In this document: positions 26,536 to 35,451 of the stretch, piece after piece
Position numbering within the stretch: position 1 is the stretch's first letter
Layout of the letters: each line of letters opens with the position of its first letter
Source: Pseudomonas crudilactis
GTDB lineage: Bacteria > Pseudomonadota > Gammaproteobacteria > Pseudomonadales > Pseudomonadaceae
NCBI RefSeq assembly: GCF_013433315.1
Contig: NZ_WXVV01000024.1
Span: forward strand, 57,329-121,328
Length of the DNA: 64,000 bases
Direction of reading: 5' to 3'
Notes under the pieces: model-generated
Database searches by the model: none
What the model was told of the DNA's origin: nothing
Seen by the model: only the letters and a program-made list of their open reading frames with translations
Made by a program: the position numbers and the translations under genes

Positions 26536-27078
26536 TTACCACATCAGATCATCAGGGATCTGATACGCCGCGTACGGATCGTCCTCGGTGCTGACCTCTT
26601 CGGTCTGCACGTTGAGCTGGACGATGCGTTGTGGATCGCGCTCCTGGATCTTCAGGGCCGCTTCACGCGGGATCACTTCGTAACCGCCGGCATGGTGCAC
26701 GATCGCCAGCGAACCGCTGCTGAGCTTGTTGCGCATCAGCGTGTTGACCGAGATACGCTTGACCTTCTTGTCATCGACGAAGTTGTAGTAGTCCTCGGTG
26801 GTCAGCTTCGGCAGACGCGAGACTTCGATCAGTTGTTTGACCTGAGCGGCACGCGCCTTGGCTTCGGCTTTCTCTTTCTGCTGACGGTTCAGCTCCTGGT
26901 CACGCTTGACCTTCTCGGCCATGGCTTCCTGGGCTGCACGCTGCTGCGAGTCATCCAGCTCGATCTGGCCTTTGTGCGCCAGACGCTGCTGCTTCTGCTT
27001 GTCCTTGCTGACCTGCTTGGCCTGCTTTTGGTTGACCAGGCCTGCTTTGAGCAACTGGTCGCGAAGGGAAATACTCAT
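26536..27078 (-). CDS. DUF2058 (YaiL-like) protein
   Basis: 180 residues. Begins SISLRDQLLKAGLVNQKQAKQ, the conserved family opening, followed by a long charged coiled-coil region (about 20-85, rich in Lys, Gln and Glu) and a C-terminal compact part ending DPYAAYQIPDDLMW. Probably a nucleoprotein or ribosome-associated protein; function not established. It sits just downstream of mazG on the same strand (25-bp gap). Confidence 0.88.
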   Translation of the reverse strand: MSISLRDQLLKAGLVNQKQAKQVSKDKQKQQRLAHKGQIELDDSQQRAAQEAMAEKVKRDQELNRQQKEKAEAKARAAQVKQLIEVSRLPKLTTEDYYNFVDDKKVKRISVNTLMRNKLSSGSLAIVHHAGGYEVIPREAALKIQERDPQRIVQLNVQTEEVSTEDDPYAAYQIPDDLMW

Positions 27079-27103
27079 GGGACTTACTCACTTGGGCAGT
27101 TGC

Positions 27104-27937
27104 TCAGCCGCAGCTGGGCGCATTCTTTTCCTGACGTTTGGCTTCACCCCACAGGGCGTCCAACTCTTCGAGGGTGCAATCTTCTATGGGACGGTGGGTG
27201 TCGCGCAATGCCTGTTCGATAAATCGGAAACGTCTTTCGAACTTGCCGTTGGCGCCACGCAGTGCCGTTTCCGGGTCGACCTTCAGATGCCGGGCCAGAT
27301 TGACCACGGAAAACAGCAGGTCGCCGATCTCGTCAGCCACGGCGACGGGATCGTTTTCCGACATGGCTTCGAGGACTTCATCGAGTTCTTCGCGCACTTT
27401 GTCGAGCACTGGCAAGGCGTCCGGCCAGTCGAAACCGACCTGCCCTGCGCGTTTCTGCAACTTGGCGGAGCGCGACAAGGCCGGCAGCGTTGCCGGCACA
27501 TCGTCGAGCAGTGACAGTTGCTCGGGCGTGGCGGATTTCTCGGCGCGCTCTTCGGCCTTGATCTCTTCCCAGCGTTGTTTGACCTGTTCTTCGCTCAAGC
27601 GCGGAACATCCAGCGGCGCGTACAGATCACCGGTGGGGAACACGTGCGGGTGACGACGGATCAGCTTGCGGGTGATGCTGTCGATCACGCCGGCGAATTC
27701 GAAGCGCCCTTCTTCCTTGGCCAACTGGCTGTAATAGACGACCTGAAACAGCAGATCGCCGAGTTCGCCCTGCAAATGATCGAAGTCGCCACGCTCGATA
27801 GCGTCGGCCACTTCGTAGGCTTCTTCAAGCGTGTGCGGGACGATGGTCGCGTAGGTTTGCTTGATGTCCCACGGGCAACCGTACTGCGGATCGCGCAGCC
27901 GGCTCATGAGGTGGAGCAGGTCTTCAAGGCTGTACAT
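27104..27937 (-). CDS. mazG: Nucleoside triphosphate pyrophosphohydrolase
   Basis: 277 residues with two MazG domains. The first holds LRDPQYGCPWDIKQTYATI and the EExxE-type metal site LEEAYEVADAIE...ELGDLLFQ; the second holds KVREELDEVLEAM...EIGDLLFSV. Hydrolyses NTPs to NMP and pyrophosphate; in E. coli it can lower ppGpp during starvation, which fits its place beside relA. Start MYSLEDLLHLM matches homologues; ATG at 27940 is adjacent. Confidence 0.94.
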   Translation of the reverse strand: MYSLEDLLHLMSRLRDPQYGCPWDIKQTYATIVPHTLEEAYEVADAIERGDFDHLQGELGDLLFQVVYYSQLAKEEGRFEFAGVIDSITRKLIRRHPHVFPTGDLYAPLDVPRLSEEQVKQRWEEIKAEERAEKSATPEQLSLLDDVPATLPALSRSAKLQKRAGQVGFDWPDALPVLDKVREELDEVLEAMSENDPVAVADEIGDLLFSVVNLARHLKVDPETALRGANGKFERRFRFIEQALRDTHRPIEDCTLEELDALWGEAKRQEKNAPSCG

Positions 27938-27961
27938 CATTTCACTCACTACATAGATCCC

Positions 27962-28050
27962 TGTGGGAGCGAGCTTGCTCGCGAAGGCGGACTTTCAATC
28001 ACATCAATGCTGGATGCGATACCGTCTTCGCGAGCAAGCTCGCTCCCACA
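27962..28050. repeat. REP inverted pair (family A)
   Basis: TGTGGGAGCGAGCTTGCTCG faces its reverse complement, between relA and mazG on the same strand. Confidence 0.9.
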
Positions 28051-28084
28051 TTGGATCGGCGTTCACATTCGAAATCGTCGATGT

Positions 28085-30328
28085 TCAAGGCGTACGGTTA
28101 CGCCGCGTTTCGATGATGTTCGGCAACTGCGAAATCCGCCCGAGCAACCGCCCCAGTGCATCCAGACCCGGGATCTCGATGGTCAGGGACATCAGCGCAG
28201 TGTTGTCTTCCTTGTTCGAGCGGGTGTTGACCGCCAGCACGTTGATCCGCTCGTTGAGCAGCACCTGCGACACATCACGCAGCAGACCGGAACGGTCGTA
28301 GGCGCGGATGACGATGTCGACCGGATAGGTGAGCACCGGCACCGGGCCCCAGCTGACCTGAATGATCCGCTCCGGCTCGCGCCCGCCCAGTTGCAGCACC
28401 GAGGCACAGTCCTGACGGTGAATGCTCACGCCACGGCCCTGAGTGATGTAACCGACAATCGCGTCGCCCGGCAGTGGCTGGCAGCAGCCGGCCATCTGCG
28501 TCATCAAGTTGCCGACGCCCTGGATCTGAATGTCGCCGCGCTTGCCCGGTTTGTAACCGGTGGCTTTGCGCGGAATCAGCTCCAGCTGTTCGTTGCCACG
28601 TTCCGGCTCGACCAGTTGCTGTGCGAGGTTGACCAGTTGCGCCAGACGCAGGTCGCCAGCACCGAGGGCAGCGAACATGTCTTCGGCGGTTTTCATGTTG
28701 GCCTTGTCGGCCAGCTTGTCGAAATCCACCGCTGGCAGGCCGAGGCGCGTCAGTTCGCGCTCGATCAGGGTTTTACCGGCGGCAACGTTCTGATCGCGCG
28801 CCTGCAATTTGAACCAGTGAACGATCTTCGCCCGCGCCCGCGAGGTGGTGACATAACCAAGGTTGGAGTTCAGCCAGTCGCGGCTCGGCGTGCCGTGCTT
28901 GCTGGTGATGATCTCGACCTGTTCACCAGTCTGTAGGCTGTAGTTGAGCGGTACGATGCGCCCGTTGATCTTCGCGCCACGGCAGTTGTGGCCGATCTCG
29001 GTGTGCACGCGGTAGGCGAAGTCCAGCGGCGTCGCGCCTTTCGGCAAGTCGATGGCGTGACCGTCGGGGGTGAAGATGTAGACCCGATCCGGTTCGATAT
29101 CGACGCGCAGCTGTTCGGCCAGACCACCGATATCGCCCAGCTCTTCGTGCCACTCGAGGACCTGACGCAGCCAGGAGATTTTCTCTTCGTAGTGGTTCGA
29201 GCCGGATTTGACGTCGGTGCCTTTGTAGCGCCAGTGCGCGCAGACGCCGAGTTCGGCTTCTTCGTGCATCGAATGCGTACGGATCTGCACCTCAAGCACC
29301 TTGCCCTCAGGGCCGATCACCGCCGTGTGCAGCGAGCGGTAGCCGTTCTCTTTCGGGTTGGCGATGTAGTCGTCGAACTCTTTCGGGATGTGCCGCCACA
29401 AGGTGTGGACGATGCCCAGCGCGGTGTAGCAGTCGCGCATCTCCGGCACCAACACGCGCACCGCACGCACGTCGTAGATCTGGCTGAATTCCAGCCCCTT
29501 GCGCTGCATTTTGCGCCAGATCGAATAGATGTGTTTGGCCCGGCCGCTGATGTCGGCGTCGACGCCGGTGGCCTGCAATTCGTCCTTGAGCTGGGTCATC
29601 ACGTCAGCGATGAAACGCTCGCGATCAAGCCGTCGCTCATGGAGCAACTTGGCGATCTGCTTGTATTGATCGGGTTCGAGATAACGGAAGGACAAGTCCT
29701 CCAGTTCCCATTTGATATGACCGATGCCGAGGCGGTGCGCGAGCGGCGCGTAGATGTCGAAGACTTCGCGGGCGACGCGGTTACGTTTTTCATCGTCGGC
29801 GGTTTTCACCGCACGAATGGCGCAAGTACGTTCGGCCAGTTTGATCAGCGCGACGCGTACATCGTCGACCATCGCCACGAGCATCTTGCGCAGGTTTTCC
29901 ACCTGCCCTTGCGTGCCCATGACCATCGACTGGCGCGGACTGAGGCTGGCACTGATCGCCGCCATGCGCTGCACGCCGTCGATCAGCTTGGCGACTACCG
30001 GGCCGAAGCGCTGGCCGACGGCCGCGAGTTCGATCTGGCCTTCGCGTACGCCGCGATACAGGACCGCCGCGACCAGCGAATCCTGATCGAGCTTGAGGTC
30101 GGCAAGAATCTCGGCGATTTCCAGGCCCGTACTGAAACTGCCGGAGCCTTCGGCCCACAGATTCTTCTTGGCATTGGACTGTTGTTCGGCCTCGCGAGCG
30201 AACTCGCAGGCTTCTTTCAAGGCTTCGCGATCCAGTGCCAGATCGACACTGACCGCGTGATCGAGCCAAGCCTCGAGATTGATACTGCCGTCAGTGTTGA
30301 TCGGCTGGTGTGCTCTCACCTGTACCAT
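28085..30328 (-). CDS. relA: GTP pyrophosphokinase (ppGpp synthetase I)
   Basis: 747 residues. Makes (p)ppGpp on stalled ribosomes. Order: a degenerate hydrolase domain without a usable HD pair, the synthetase domain (GYRSLHTAVIGPEGKVLEVQ, RTHSMHEEAELGVCAHWRYK), the TGS domain (VYIFTPDGHAIDLPKGATPL), the conserved-cysteine region (MAGCCQPLPGD) and the C-terminal ACT domain. The loss of hydrolase residues marks RelA rather than SpoT. GTP/ATP ribosome-response role is family knowledge. Confidence 0.97.
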   Translation of the reverse strand: MVQVRAHQPINTDGSINLEAWLDHAVSVDLALDREALKEACEFAREAEQQSNAKKNLWAEGSGSFSTGLEIAEILADLKLDQDSLVAAVLYRGVREGQIELAAVGQRFGPVVAKLIDGVQRMAAISASLSPRQSMVMGTQGQVENLRKMLVAMVDDVRVALIKLAERTCAIRAVKTADDEKRNRVAREVFDIYAPLAHRLGIGHIKWELEDLSFRYLEPDQYKQIAKLLHERRLDRERFIADVMTQLKDELQATGVDADISGRAKHIYSIWRKMQRKGLEFSQIYDVRAVRVLVPEMRDCYTALGIVHTLWRHIPKEFDDYIANPKENGYRSLHTAVIGPEGKVLEVQIRTHSMHEEAELGVCAHWRYKGTDVKSGSNHYEEKISWLRQVLEWHEELGDIGGLAEQLRVDIEPDRVYIFTPDGHAIDLPKGATPLDFAYRVHTEIGHNCRGAKINGRIVPLNYSLQTGEQVEIITSKHGTPSRDWLNSNLGYVTTSRARAKIVHWFKLQARDQNVAAGKTLIERELTRLGLPAVDFDKLADKANMKTAEDMFAALGAGDLRLAQLVNLAQQLVEPERGNEQLELIPRKATGYKPGKRGDIQIQGVGNLMTQMAGCCQPLPGDAIVGYITQGRGVSIHRQDCASVLQLGGREPERIIQVSWGPVPVLTYPVDIVIRAYDRSGLLRDVSQVLLNERINVLAVNTRSNKEDNTALMSLTIEIPGLDALGRLLGRISQLPNIIETRRNRTP

Positions 30329-30429
30329 CTTGCTTTACCTTCCCTACGACGCAGATTCAATGCGTCAAATCGCTGATCCTTATTGTCCGTTTGCGCTCGC
30401 GGGGCTAAAGCGAGCGCTGCGCGGACAGA

Positions 30430-31806
30430 TCAGACGGATTCAGACGAGCCATCCTGGCTCGCTTCAAATAACGCCATGGCCTCGACATGTGCCGTCTGAG
30501 GAAACATATCGAGAATCCCGGCACGTTTTAACCGGTAGCCCTGCTTGATCAATTCGACCGTATCGCGCGCCAGAGTTGCAGGGTTGCACGACACATACAC
30601 CAACCGTTTGGCACCCAGGGTCGCCAGCTTGCGAACCACCTCGAAAGCACCGTCACGCGGTGGGTCCAAGAGTACCGCAGAAAAGCCGTTTCCGATCCAC
30701 TGGGCATCGCTCAAAGGCTGGGATAAATCGGCTTGAAAAAACTTTGTGTTATGCAAATTGTTACTAGCGGCATTGGCTTCGGCGCGATCGACCATCGTCT
30801 GCACGCCTTCAACTGCCACCACTTCGCGCACGGCTTTGGCCAGCGGCAAAGCGAAGTTGCCCAGGCCGCAAAACAGATCCAGCACGCGTTCATCGCGACC
30901 CGGTTTCAGCCAGTCCAGTGCCTGCGCCACCATTGCCTCGTTGACGCCGGCGTTGACCTGGATAAAGTCGCCCGGCCGGTACGCGAGATCCAGACCCCAC
31001 TGTTCCAGGCGATAGCCCAGCGACTGGCTGGCATCGACCGGTTGCGGCTCGCCTTCACCATGCAGCCACAATTGCGCTTCATGGAACTGGCAGAAGTCCT
31101 TGAGGATGGTCAGATCCGCTTCGGACAGCGGCGCCATGTGCCGCAGCAGCACCGCCAGTGACGAGCCGCTGAACAACTCGACATGCCCCAACGCTTGCCG
31201 CTTGCTCAAACGACGGAGCATCTCCGGTAAACGGGTCATGATCGGTTGCAAGGGCTGTACCAGCACCGGGCATTCGCTGATGGCGACAATGTCCTGACTG
31301 CCAGCGGCGCGGAATCCGACTTCAAGCTGCTTCGCTTTCATGTCCCAGCGCACGGCGATCCGGGCGCGGCGGCGATAGCCGAACTCGGGACCGGTCAGCG
31401 GTGCTGCCCACTCTTGCGGTTCGACACCGGCCACACGCGACAATTGCTCGGCGAGCATGCGCTGTTTCAGGGCAAGCTGTTCGCTGTGGGGCAAATGCTG
31501 CACGCTGCAACCGCCGCAACGGCCGGCGTGCTGACACGGTGCCGGGCGGCGCAGTTCGCTGGCCTTGAACACGCGTTCGGTGCGCGCCTCGACCACTTTG
31601 CCGTGGGCGCCGAGCACCCGCGCTTCGACCTCTTCACCGGCAAGGGCGCCGAGGACGAACCAGGTTTTGCCTTCGAAGAACGCGATACCGCGACCGTCAT
31701 TGGCCAGGCGTTCGATGCTCAAACGCTGCTTTTTCCCGGTCGGAATTTGCGCAGCCTTGCTACCGCCGGTGGGCTGAAAGCGCAGGCCTCTCTCGTGCTT
31801 GGCCAT
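30430..31806 (-). CDS. rlmD: 23S rRNA (uracil-1939-C5)-methyltransferase
   Basis: 458 residues. N-terminal TRAM domain (RLSIERLANDGRGIAFFEGK), iron-sulphur cluster cysteines in CQHAGRCGGC, SAM-binding DLFCGLGNFALPL, and the catalytic VSCNPATLARD with nucleophile Cys. Methylates U1939 of 23S rRNA. Its ATG overlaps the cysM stop by one base (TGATG). Confidence 0.96.
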   Translation of the reverse strand: MAKHERGLRFQPTGGSKAAQIPTGKKQRLSIERLANDGRGIAFFEGKTWFVLGALAGEEVEARVLGAHGKVVEARTERVFKASELRRPAPCQHAGRCGGCSVQHLPHSEQLALKQRMLAEQLSRVAGVEPQEWAAPLTGPEFGYRRRARIAVRWDMKAKQLEVGFRAAGSQDIVAISECPVLVQPLQPIMTRLPEMLRRLSKRQALGHVELFSGSSLAVLLRHMAPLSEADLTILKDFCQFHEAQLWLHGEGEPQPVDASQSLGYRLEQWGLDLAYRPGDFIQVNAGVNEAMVAQALDWLKPGRDERVLDLFCGLGNFALPLAKAVREVVAVEGVQTMVDRAEANAASNNLHNTKFFQADLSQPLSDAQWIGNGFSAVLLDPPRDGAFEVVRKLATLGAKRLVYVSCNPATLARDTVELIKQGYRLKRAGILDMFPQTAHVEAMALFEASQDGSSESV

Positions 31807-32708
31807 CAGTTGGGCGCGTCGAAAATGCCGGTCGACAAGTAACGGTCGCCACGGTCGCAGATGATCGCGACGATCACCGCGTTTTCAACTTCTTTGGACA
31901 GGCGCAGCATCGCTGCCACCGCACCGCCCGAGGACACGCCACAGAAGATGCCTTCTTCGCGGGCCAGACGCCGGGTGACGTCCTCGGCTTCGCTTTGCGC
32001 CATGTCGACGATACGGTCGACGCGGTCGGCCTGATAGATCTTCGGCAGGTATTCCTGCGGCCAGCGGCGGATACCCGGAATGGCCGAGCCTTCCATCGGT
32101 TGCAGACCAACGATCTTCACGCTGTCGCTCTGCTCTTTCAAGTAGCGCGAAACGCCCATGATGGTGCCGGTGGTGCCCATCGAACTGACGAAATGGGTGA
32201 TGGTGCCCTGGGTCTGACGCCAGATTTCCGGGCCGGTGGTGGTGTAGTGCGCCTCAGGATTGTCGCCATTGGCGAACTGATCGAGCACCTTGCCACGGCC
32301 TTCGGCTTCCATCCGCTGGGCGAGGTCGCGGGCGCCTTCCATGCCTTCTTCCTGGCTGACCAGAATCAGCTCGGCACCGTAAGCGGTCATCGCCGCTTTA
32401 CGCTCGGCGCTGGAGTTGTCCGGCATTATCAGGATCATTTTGTAACCCTTGATCGCCGCAGCCATGGCCAGAGCGATCCCGGTGTTACCCGAGGTCGCTT
32501 CGATCAGCGTATCGCCGGCGTGGATCTGCCCGCGCAACTCGGCGCGAGTGATCATCGACAACGCCGGACGGTCCTTGACCGAACCCGCCGGGTTATTCCC
32601 TTCGAGCTTGAGCAATAGGGTGTTGCTGGTAGCACCGGGCAGGCGCTGCAAACGCACCAGCGGCGTGTTGCCGACGCAATCGGCGATGGTTGGGTACTGC
32701 AAGGTCAT
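31806..32708 (-). CDS. cysM: Cysteine synthase B
   Basis: 300 residues, PLP-dependent. Makes cysteine from O-acetylserine and sulphide or S-sulfocysteine from thiosulphate. PLP lysine in NPAGSVKDRPA; the substrate loop EATSGNTGIALAM; the phosphate loop SMGTTGTIMG; and GVSSGGAVAA. The length and EATSGNTG are typical of CysM. Start MTLQYPTIADCVGNTPLV. Confidence 0.95.
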   Translation of the reverse strand: MTLQYPTIADCVGNTPLVRLQRLPGATSNTLLLKLEGNNPAGSVKDRPALSMITRAELRGQIHAGDTLIEATSGNTGIALAMAAAIKGYKMILIMPDNSSAERKAAMTAYGAELILVSQEEGMEGARDLAQRMEAEGRGKVLDQFANGDNPEAHYTTTGPEIWRQTQGTITHFVSSMGTTGTIMGVSRYLKEQSDSVKIVGLQPMEGSAIPGIRRWPQEYLPKIYQADRVDRIVDMAQSEAEDVTRRLAREEGIFCGVSSGGAVAAMLRLSKEVENAVIVAIICDRGDRYLSTGIFDAPN

Positions 32709-32815
32709 GGCGTATTCGCAATCCAGACGTGCGGGGGCGCCTATCATACCGGCAAACCCGCGCAGGCCATATCACGCAAAGTGCGGTGCTTATGGTTTAT
32801 GGGAATAAGCAGTCG

Positions 32816-33841
32816 TTACTCGCTATTTTCTGTGTGCGCCGTATCCAGTGCATAAAACTCATGCAACTTGGCTTGCAGCAATTGTTTATCCGGCAAACAG
32901 GTTTGATATTCCGCTATCAATGCGGGCGAGAGACTGCGATTGAGGGCGTACTCGACGACCTCATCTTCCTTGCTTGCACACAGCAGAACACCGATGGCCG
33001 GATTTTCGTGAGGCTTGCGGACATTGCGATCCAGCGCCTCCAGATAGAAATCCAGCTTACCGAGGTATTCCGGCTCAAAACGGCCGACCTTGAGTTCAAT
33101 GGCTACAAGGCAATTGAGCCCTCGGTGAAAGAACAGAAGATCGAGAGAGAAATCCCGACCGCCGACCTGCAGTGGATATTCGGAACCGACAAAGCAGAAA
33201 TCGCGACCAAGTTCGATCAGGAACTCCTTGAGGCGAGATAGCAGGCCTTGGTGCAGATCGGTTTCAGAGTGAGCGCCGGGCAGATCGAGAAATTCGACCA
33301 TGTAGGAATCGCGGAATATCTCGAGAGCATCGGGATGGGTTTGCTGCAGTGCCGCGGAGGCTTTTGCCGGGTCGGTGACGCTTCGCTCAAACAAAGCTGC
33401 TTTGAGCTGCCGCTCCAGCTCACGTCTCGACCATTGCTCTCGAACGGCCATTCGTACGTAGAACTCGCGCTCCTCTGGTCGTTTGCATTGGCTGAAAATG
33501 GTCAAATTGTGCGACCAGGACAATTGTCGCACCAGTGGTGCGACTTTTTCTTCGGCGTGATAAAGCTCATAAAACTGGCGCATACGAAACAAGTTCGAAC
33601 GAGTAAAACCTCGTAATCCCGGTTGTGTCAGAGCCAAATGTTCAGCCAATTGGCCCACCACGGAATCCCCCCACTCCGCCTGCTCAATCTTTCGACTGAT
33701 GTGCGCCCCCACCTGCCAATAAAGCTCAATCAGTTGAGTATTGACCGCCTGCATGGCCTGATGTCTGGAACGGTGAATCAGCGCGAGCACTTCGTTGAAG
33801 CGTTCGCCATCGGGGCTGCTGATAAGGCTGGATACAGTCAT
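32816..33841 (-). CDS. DUF1016 (YhcG-type) PDDEXK nuclease-family protein
   Basis: 341 residues. The N-terminal DUF1016 region (about 1-150; helical, with LIELYWQVGAHISRKIEQ and RQLSWSHNLTI) precedes a C-terminal PDDEXK nuclease-like domain with the active-site core SLDLLFFHR...LVAIELKVG (Asp, Glu-x-Lys). Family members appear in defence and mobile contexts, but no biochemical role can be claimed. The gene has visibly lower GC than its neighbours and occupies the spot between cysM and the two-component pair where PAO1 carries the receptor gene pirA, suggesting a lateral insertion. Alternative: structural DNA-binding protein. Confidence 0.85.
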   Translation of the reverse strand: MTVSSLISSPDGERFNEVLALIHRSRHQAMQAVNTQLIELYWQVGAHISRKIEQAEWGDSVVGQLAEHLALTQPGLRGFTRSNLFRMRQFYELYHAEEKVAPLVRQLSWSHNLTIFSQCKRPEEREFYVRMAVREQWSRRELERQLKAALFERSVTDPAKASAALQQTHPDALEIFRDSYMVEFLDLPGAHSETDLHQGLLSRLKEFLIELGRDFCFVGSEYPLQVGGRDFSLDLLFFHRGLNCLVAIELKVGRFEPEYLGKLDFYLEALDRNVRKPHENPAIGVLLCASKEDEVVEYALNRSLSPALIAEYQTCLPDKQLLQAKLHEFYALDTAHTENSE

Positions 33842-33986
33842 GCACAATTCCTTGAAGATCAGGGGGAAGCACGAGCCTAACCCCTTCAGGAAGCTTGAAA
33901 TGACCGCCGATGCAGCTTGGGAAATGTCGTACAAAAAAAGGCGAGCGCTCCCGCAAAACCGGAGGACTGGCCACCCGAATGGACTA

Positions 33987-34080
33987 CATCGCGAGCAGGC
34001 TCACTCCTACAGAAGCGCTGAGGCACTCAGACGATCTGCGGCGAACCGAGATCCAATGTGGGAGCGAGCCTGCTCGCGAA
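33987..34080. repeat. REP pair, outward orientation, overlapping a kinase gene
   Basis: A right-type arm (TCGCGAGCAGGCTCACTCCT, from 33989) is followed by a left-type arm (GTGGGAGCGAGCCTGCTCGC, from 34058). The second arm lies inside the end of the histidine kinase coding sequence. Confidence 0.85.
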
Positions 34081-35451
34081 TGCGTCAGGCGGCGCGAAAT
34101 CACCCTCAGCGACCAAGCGCAAATTCAACCGCAATCCCGCCCCGCCATTCTCCGCCCAAATACTCCCGCCCTGACGCTGCACGGCATTGCGCGCGATGCT
34201 CAGCCCCAAGCCAAATCCACCATCTCCGGGCCGCGAGCCGTCGAGTCGGGTGAACGGCGAGAAGATCCGTTCCAGATCCCCTTCCGCTACGCCGCCGCCC
34301 TGATCTTCCAGCCACAGGTGCCAGTAATCGCCATCGCGCCGCCCATCAAGCCGGACGATCCCACCCGCCGGCGAATGCCGAATCGCGTTACGCAGAATGT
34401 TCTCCAGCGCCTGCGCCAGCGTGTTCAGATTGCCCCGCACCCAGCACGACGCTTCGACCGCGCACTGCAACCGCAAACTCGGCCAGCCGCTTTCGTAGCA
34501 GGCGTTATCCGTGAGCATTTCCCACAGGGCCTGGATCTGAATCGCCTCGTCAGGCAGTGGCGTACGGTCGGTATCGAGCCAGGCCAGTTGCAGGGTTTCC
34601 TCGACCAGTCGCTGCATACCGTCGACTTCGCGACCAATGCGCTCGCGCAGTTGCGGCAGGCCTTGTTCACTTTCGCTGGCCACGCGCAAGCGGCTCAACG
34701 GCGTGCGCAATTCGTGGGACAGATCACGCAGCAGTTGCTGTTGCAGGGCGACTGTAGATTGCAGGCGCTCGGACATCGAGTCGAACGCCCGGGCCAGTTC
34801 ACCGAGCTCATCCGGGCGCTGGGTGATGCCGCTCGACAACCGCACATTCAACTGGTCGGCGCGCCAGGCGTTGGCCTGTTCGCGCAAGTTGTTCAGCGGC
34901 ACTACCAGAAGACGATAGAGACCGACGCACAGCAGCAAAGTGAACAACCCCGGAATCACGCCGTTAGTGATGACGCGCCAGAACACGCGATATTTACCCG
35001 GCAGGAATCGCTCGGGCAATTCGATCACCAGGCTGCCGGCGGAAGGCTCTTTAGGGAAAGGTATGCGCAGCCACGGCCGATTCTGTTTGTGAATCGGCCA
35101 GTCGAGACCACGCAGGAAAGTCAGATGCTGGATCTCCTGATCATTCAGCGGATCACTGCTCAGCGACTGCAAATTGCCACCGATAACGCCGACCCAACTG
35201 GCTTCGCGCAACTCCATGCTCTGCAACCAGTCATCGACACCGCTGCGTCCGCCGCGCTGCCATGCTTGCTCGGCTTGCATCGCATAACGTGAAAGGGTGC
35301 CGCGCGCCTCGTCGGAGAGGAACTGGTTGCGCTCCTCCATATAACGTCCCCATGACCAGCTCAACCAGATCATCAGCAGACAAAATGCGACCAGCAGAAA
35401 CGCCAGTTTCCAGAACAGCGAATGCCGCCCCGGCAGTTCAGACCGCTTCAT
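34027..35451 (-). CDS. Sensor histidine kinase (PirS-position)
   Basis: 474 residues. Helix 14-33, periplasmic domain about 34-157, second helix 162-183, HAMP (VVPLNNLREQANAWRADQ), dimerisation domain with His in DLSHELRTPLSRL, then the ATPase domain (ENILRNAIRHS, EDQGGGV, GGFGLGLSIA). The last residues, FASRLAPT, are translated REP sequence. The position between gacS and cysM corresponds to PirS (PA0930), which controls an enterobactin receptor in P. aeruginosa; no receptor is present here. Start overlaps the regulator stop by 14 bases; GTG at 35460 is also possible. Confidence 0.9.
   Translation of the reverse strand: MKRSELPGRHSLFWKLAFLLVAFCLLMIWLSWSWGRYMEERNQFLSDEARGTLSRYAMQAEQAWQRGGRSGVDDWLQSMELREASWVGVIGGNLQSLSSDPLNDQEIQHLTFLRGLDWPIHKQNRPWLRIPFPKEPSAGSLVIELPERFLPGKYRVFWRVITNGVIPGLFTLLLCVGLYRLLVVPLNNLREQANAWRADQLNVRLSSGITQRPDELGELARAFDSMSERLQSTVALQQQLLRDLSHELRTPLSRLRVASESEQGLPQLRERIGREVDGMQRLVEETLQLAWLDTDRTPLPDEAIQIQALWEMLTDNACYESGWPSLRLQCAVEASCWVRGNLNTLAQALENILRNAIRHSPAGGIVRLDGRRDGDYWHLWLEDQGGGVAEGDLERIFSPFTRLDGSRPGDGGFGLGLSIARNAVQRQGGSIWAENGGAGLRLNLRLVAEGDFAPPDAFASRLAPTLDLGSPQIV

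Noticed and set aside
28988..30376. 462-codon open frame opposite relA
   Set aside because: Shadow of relA.
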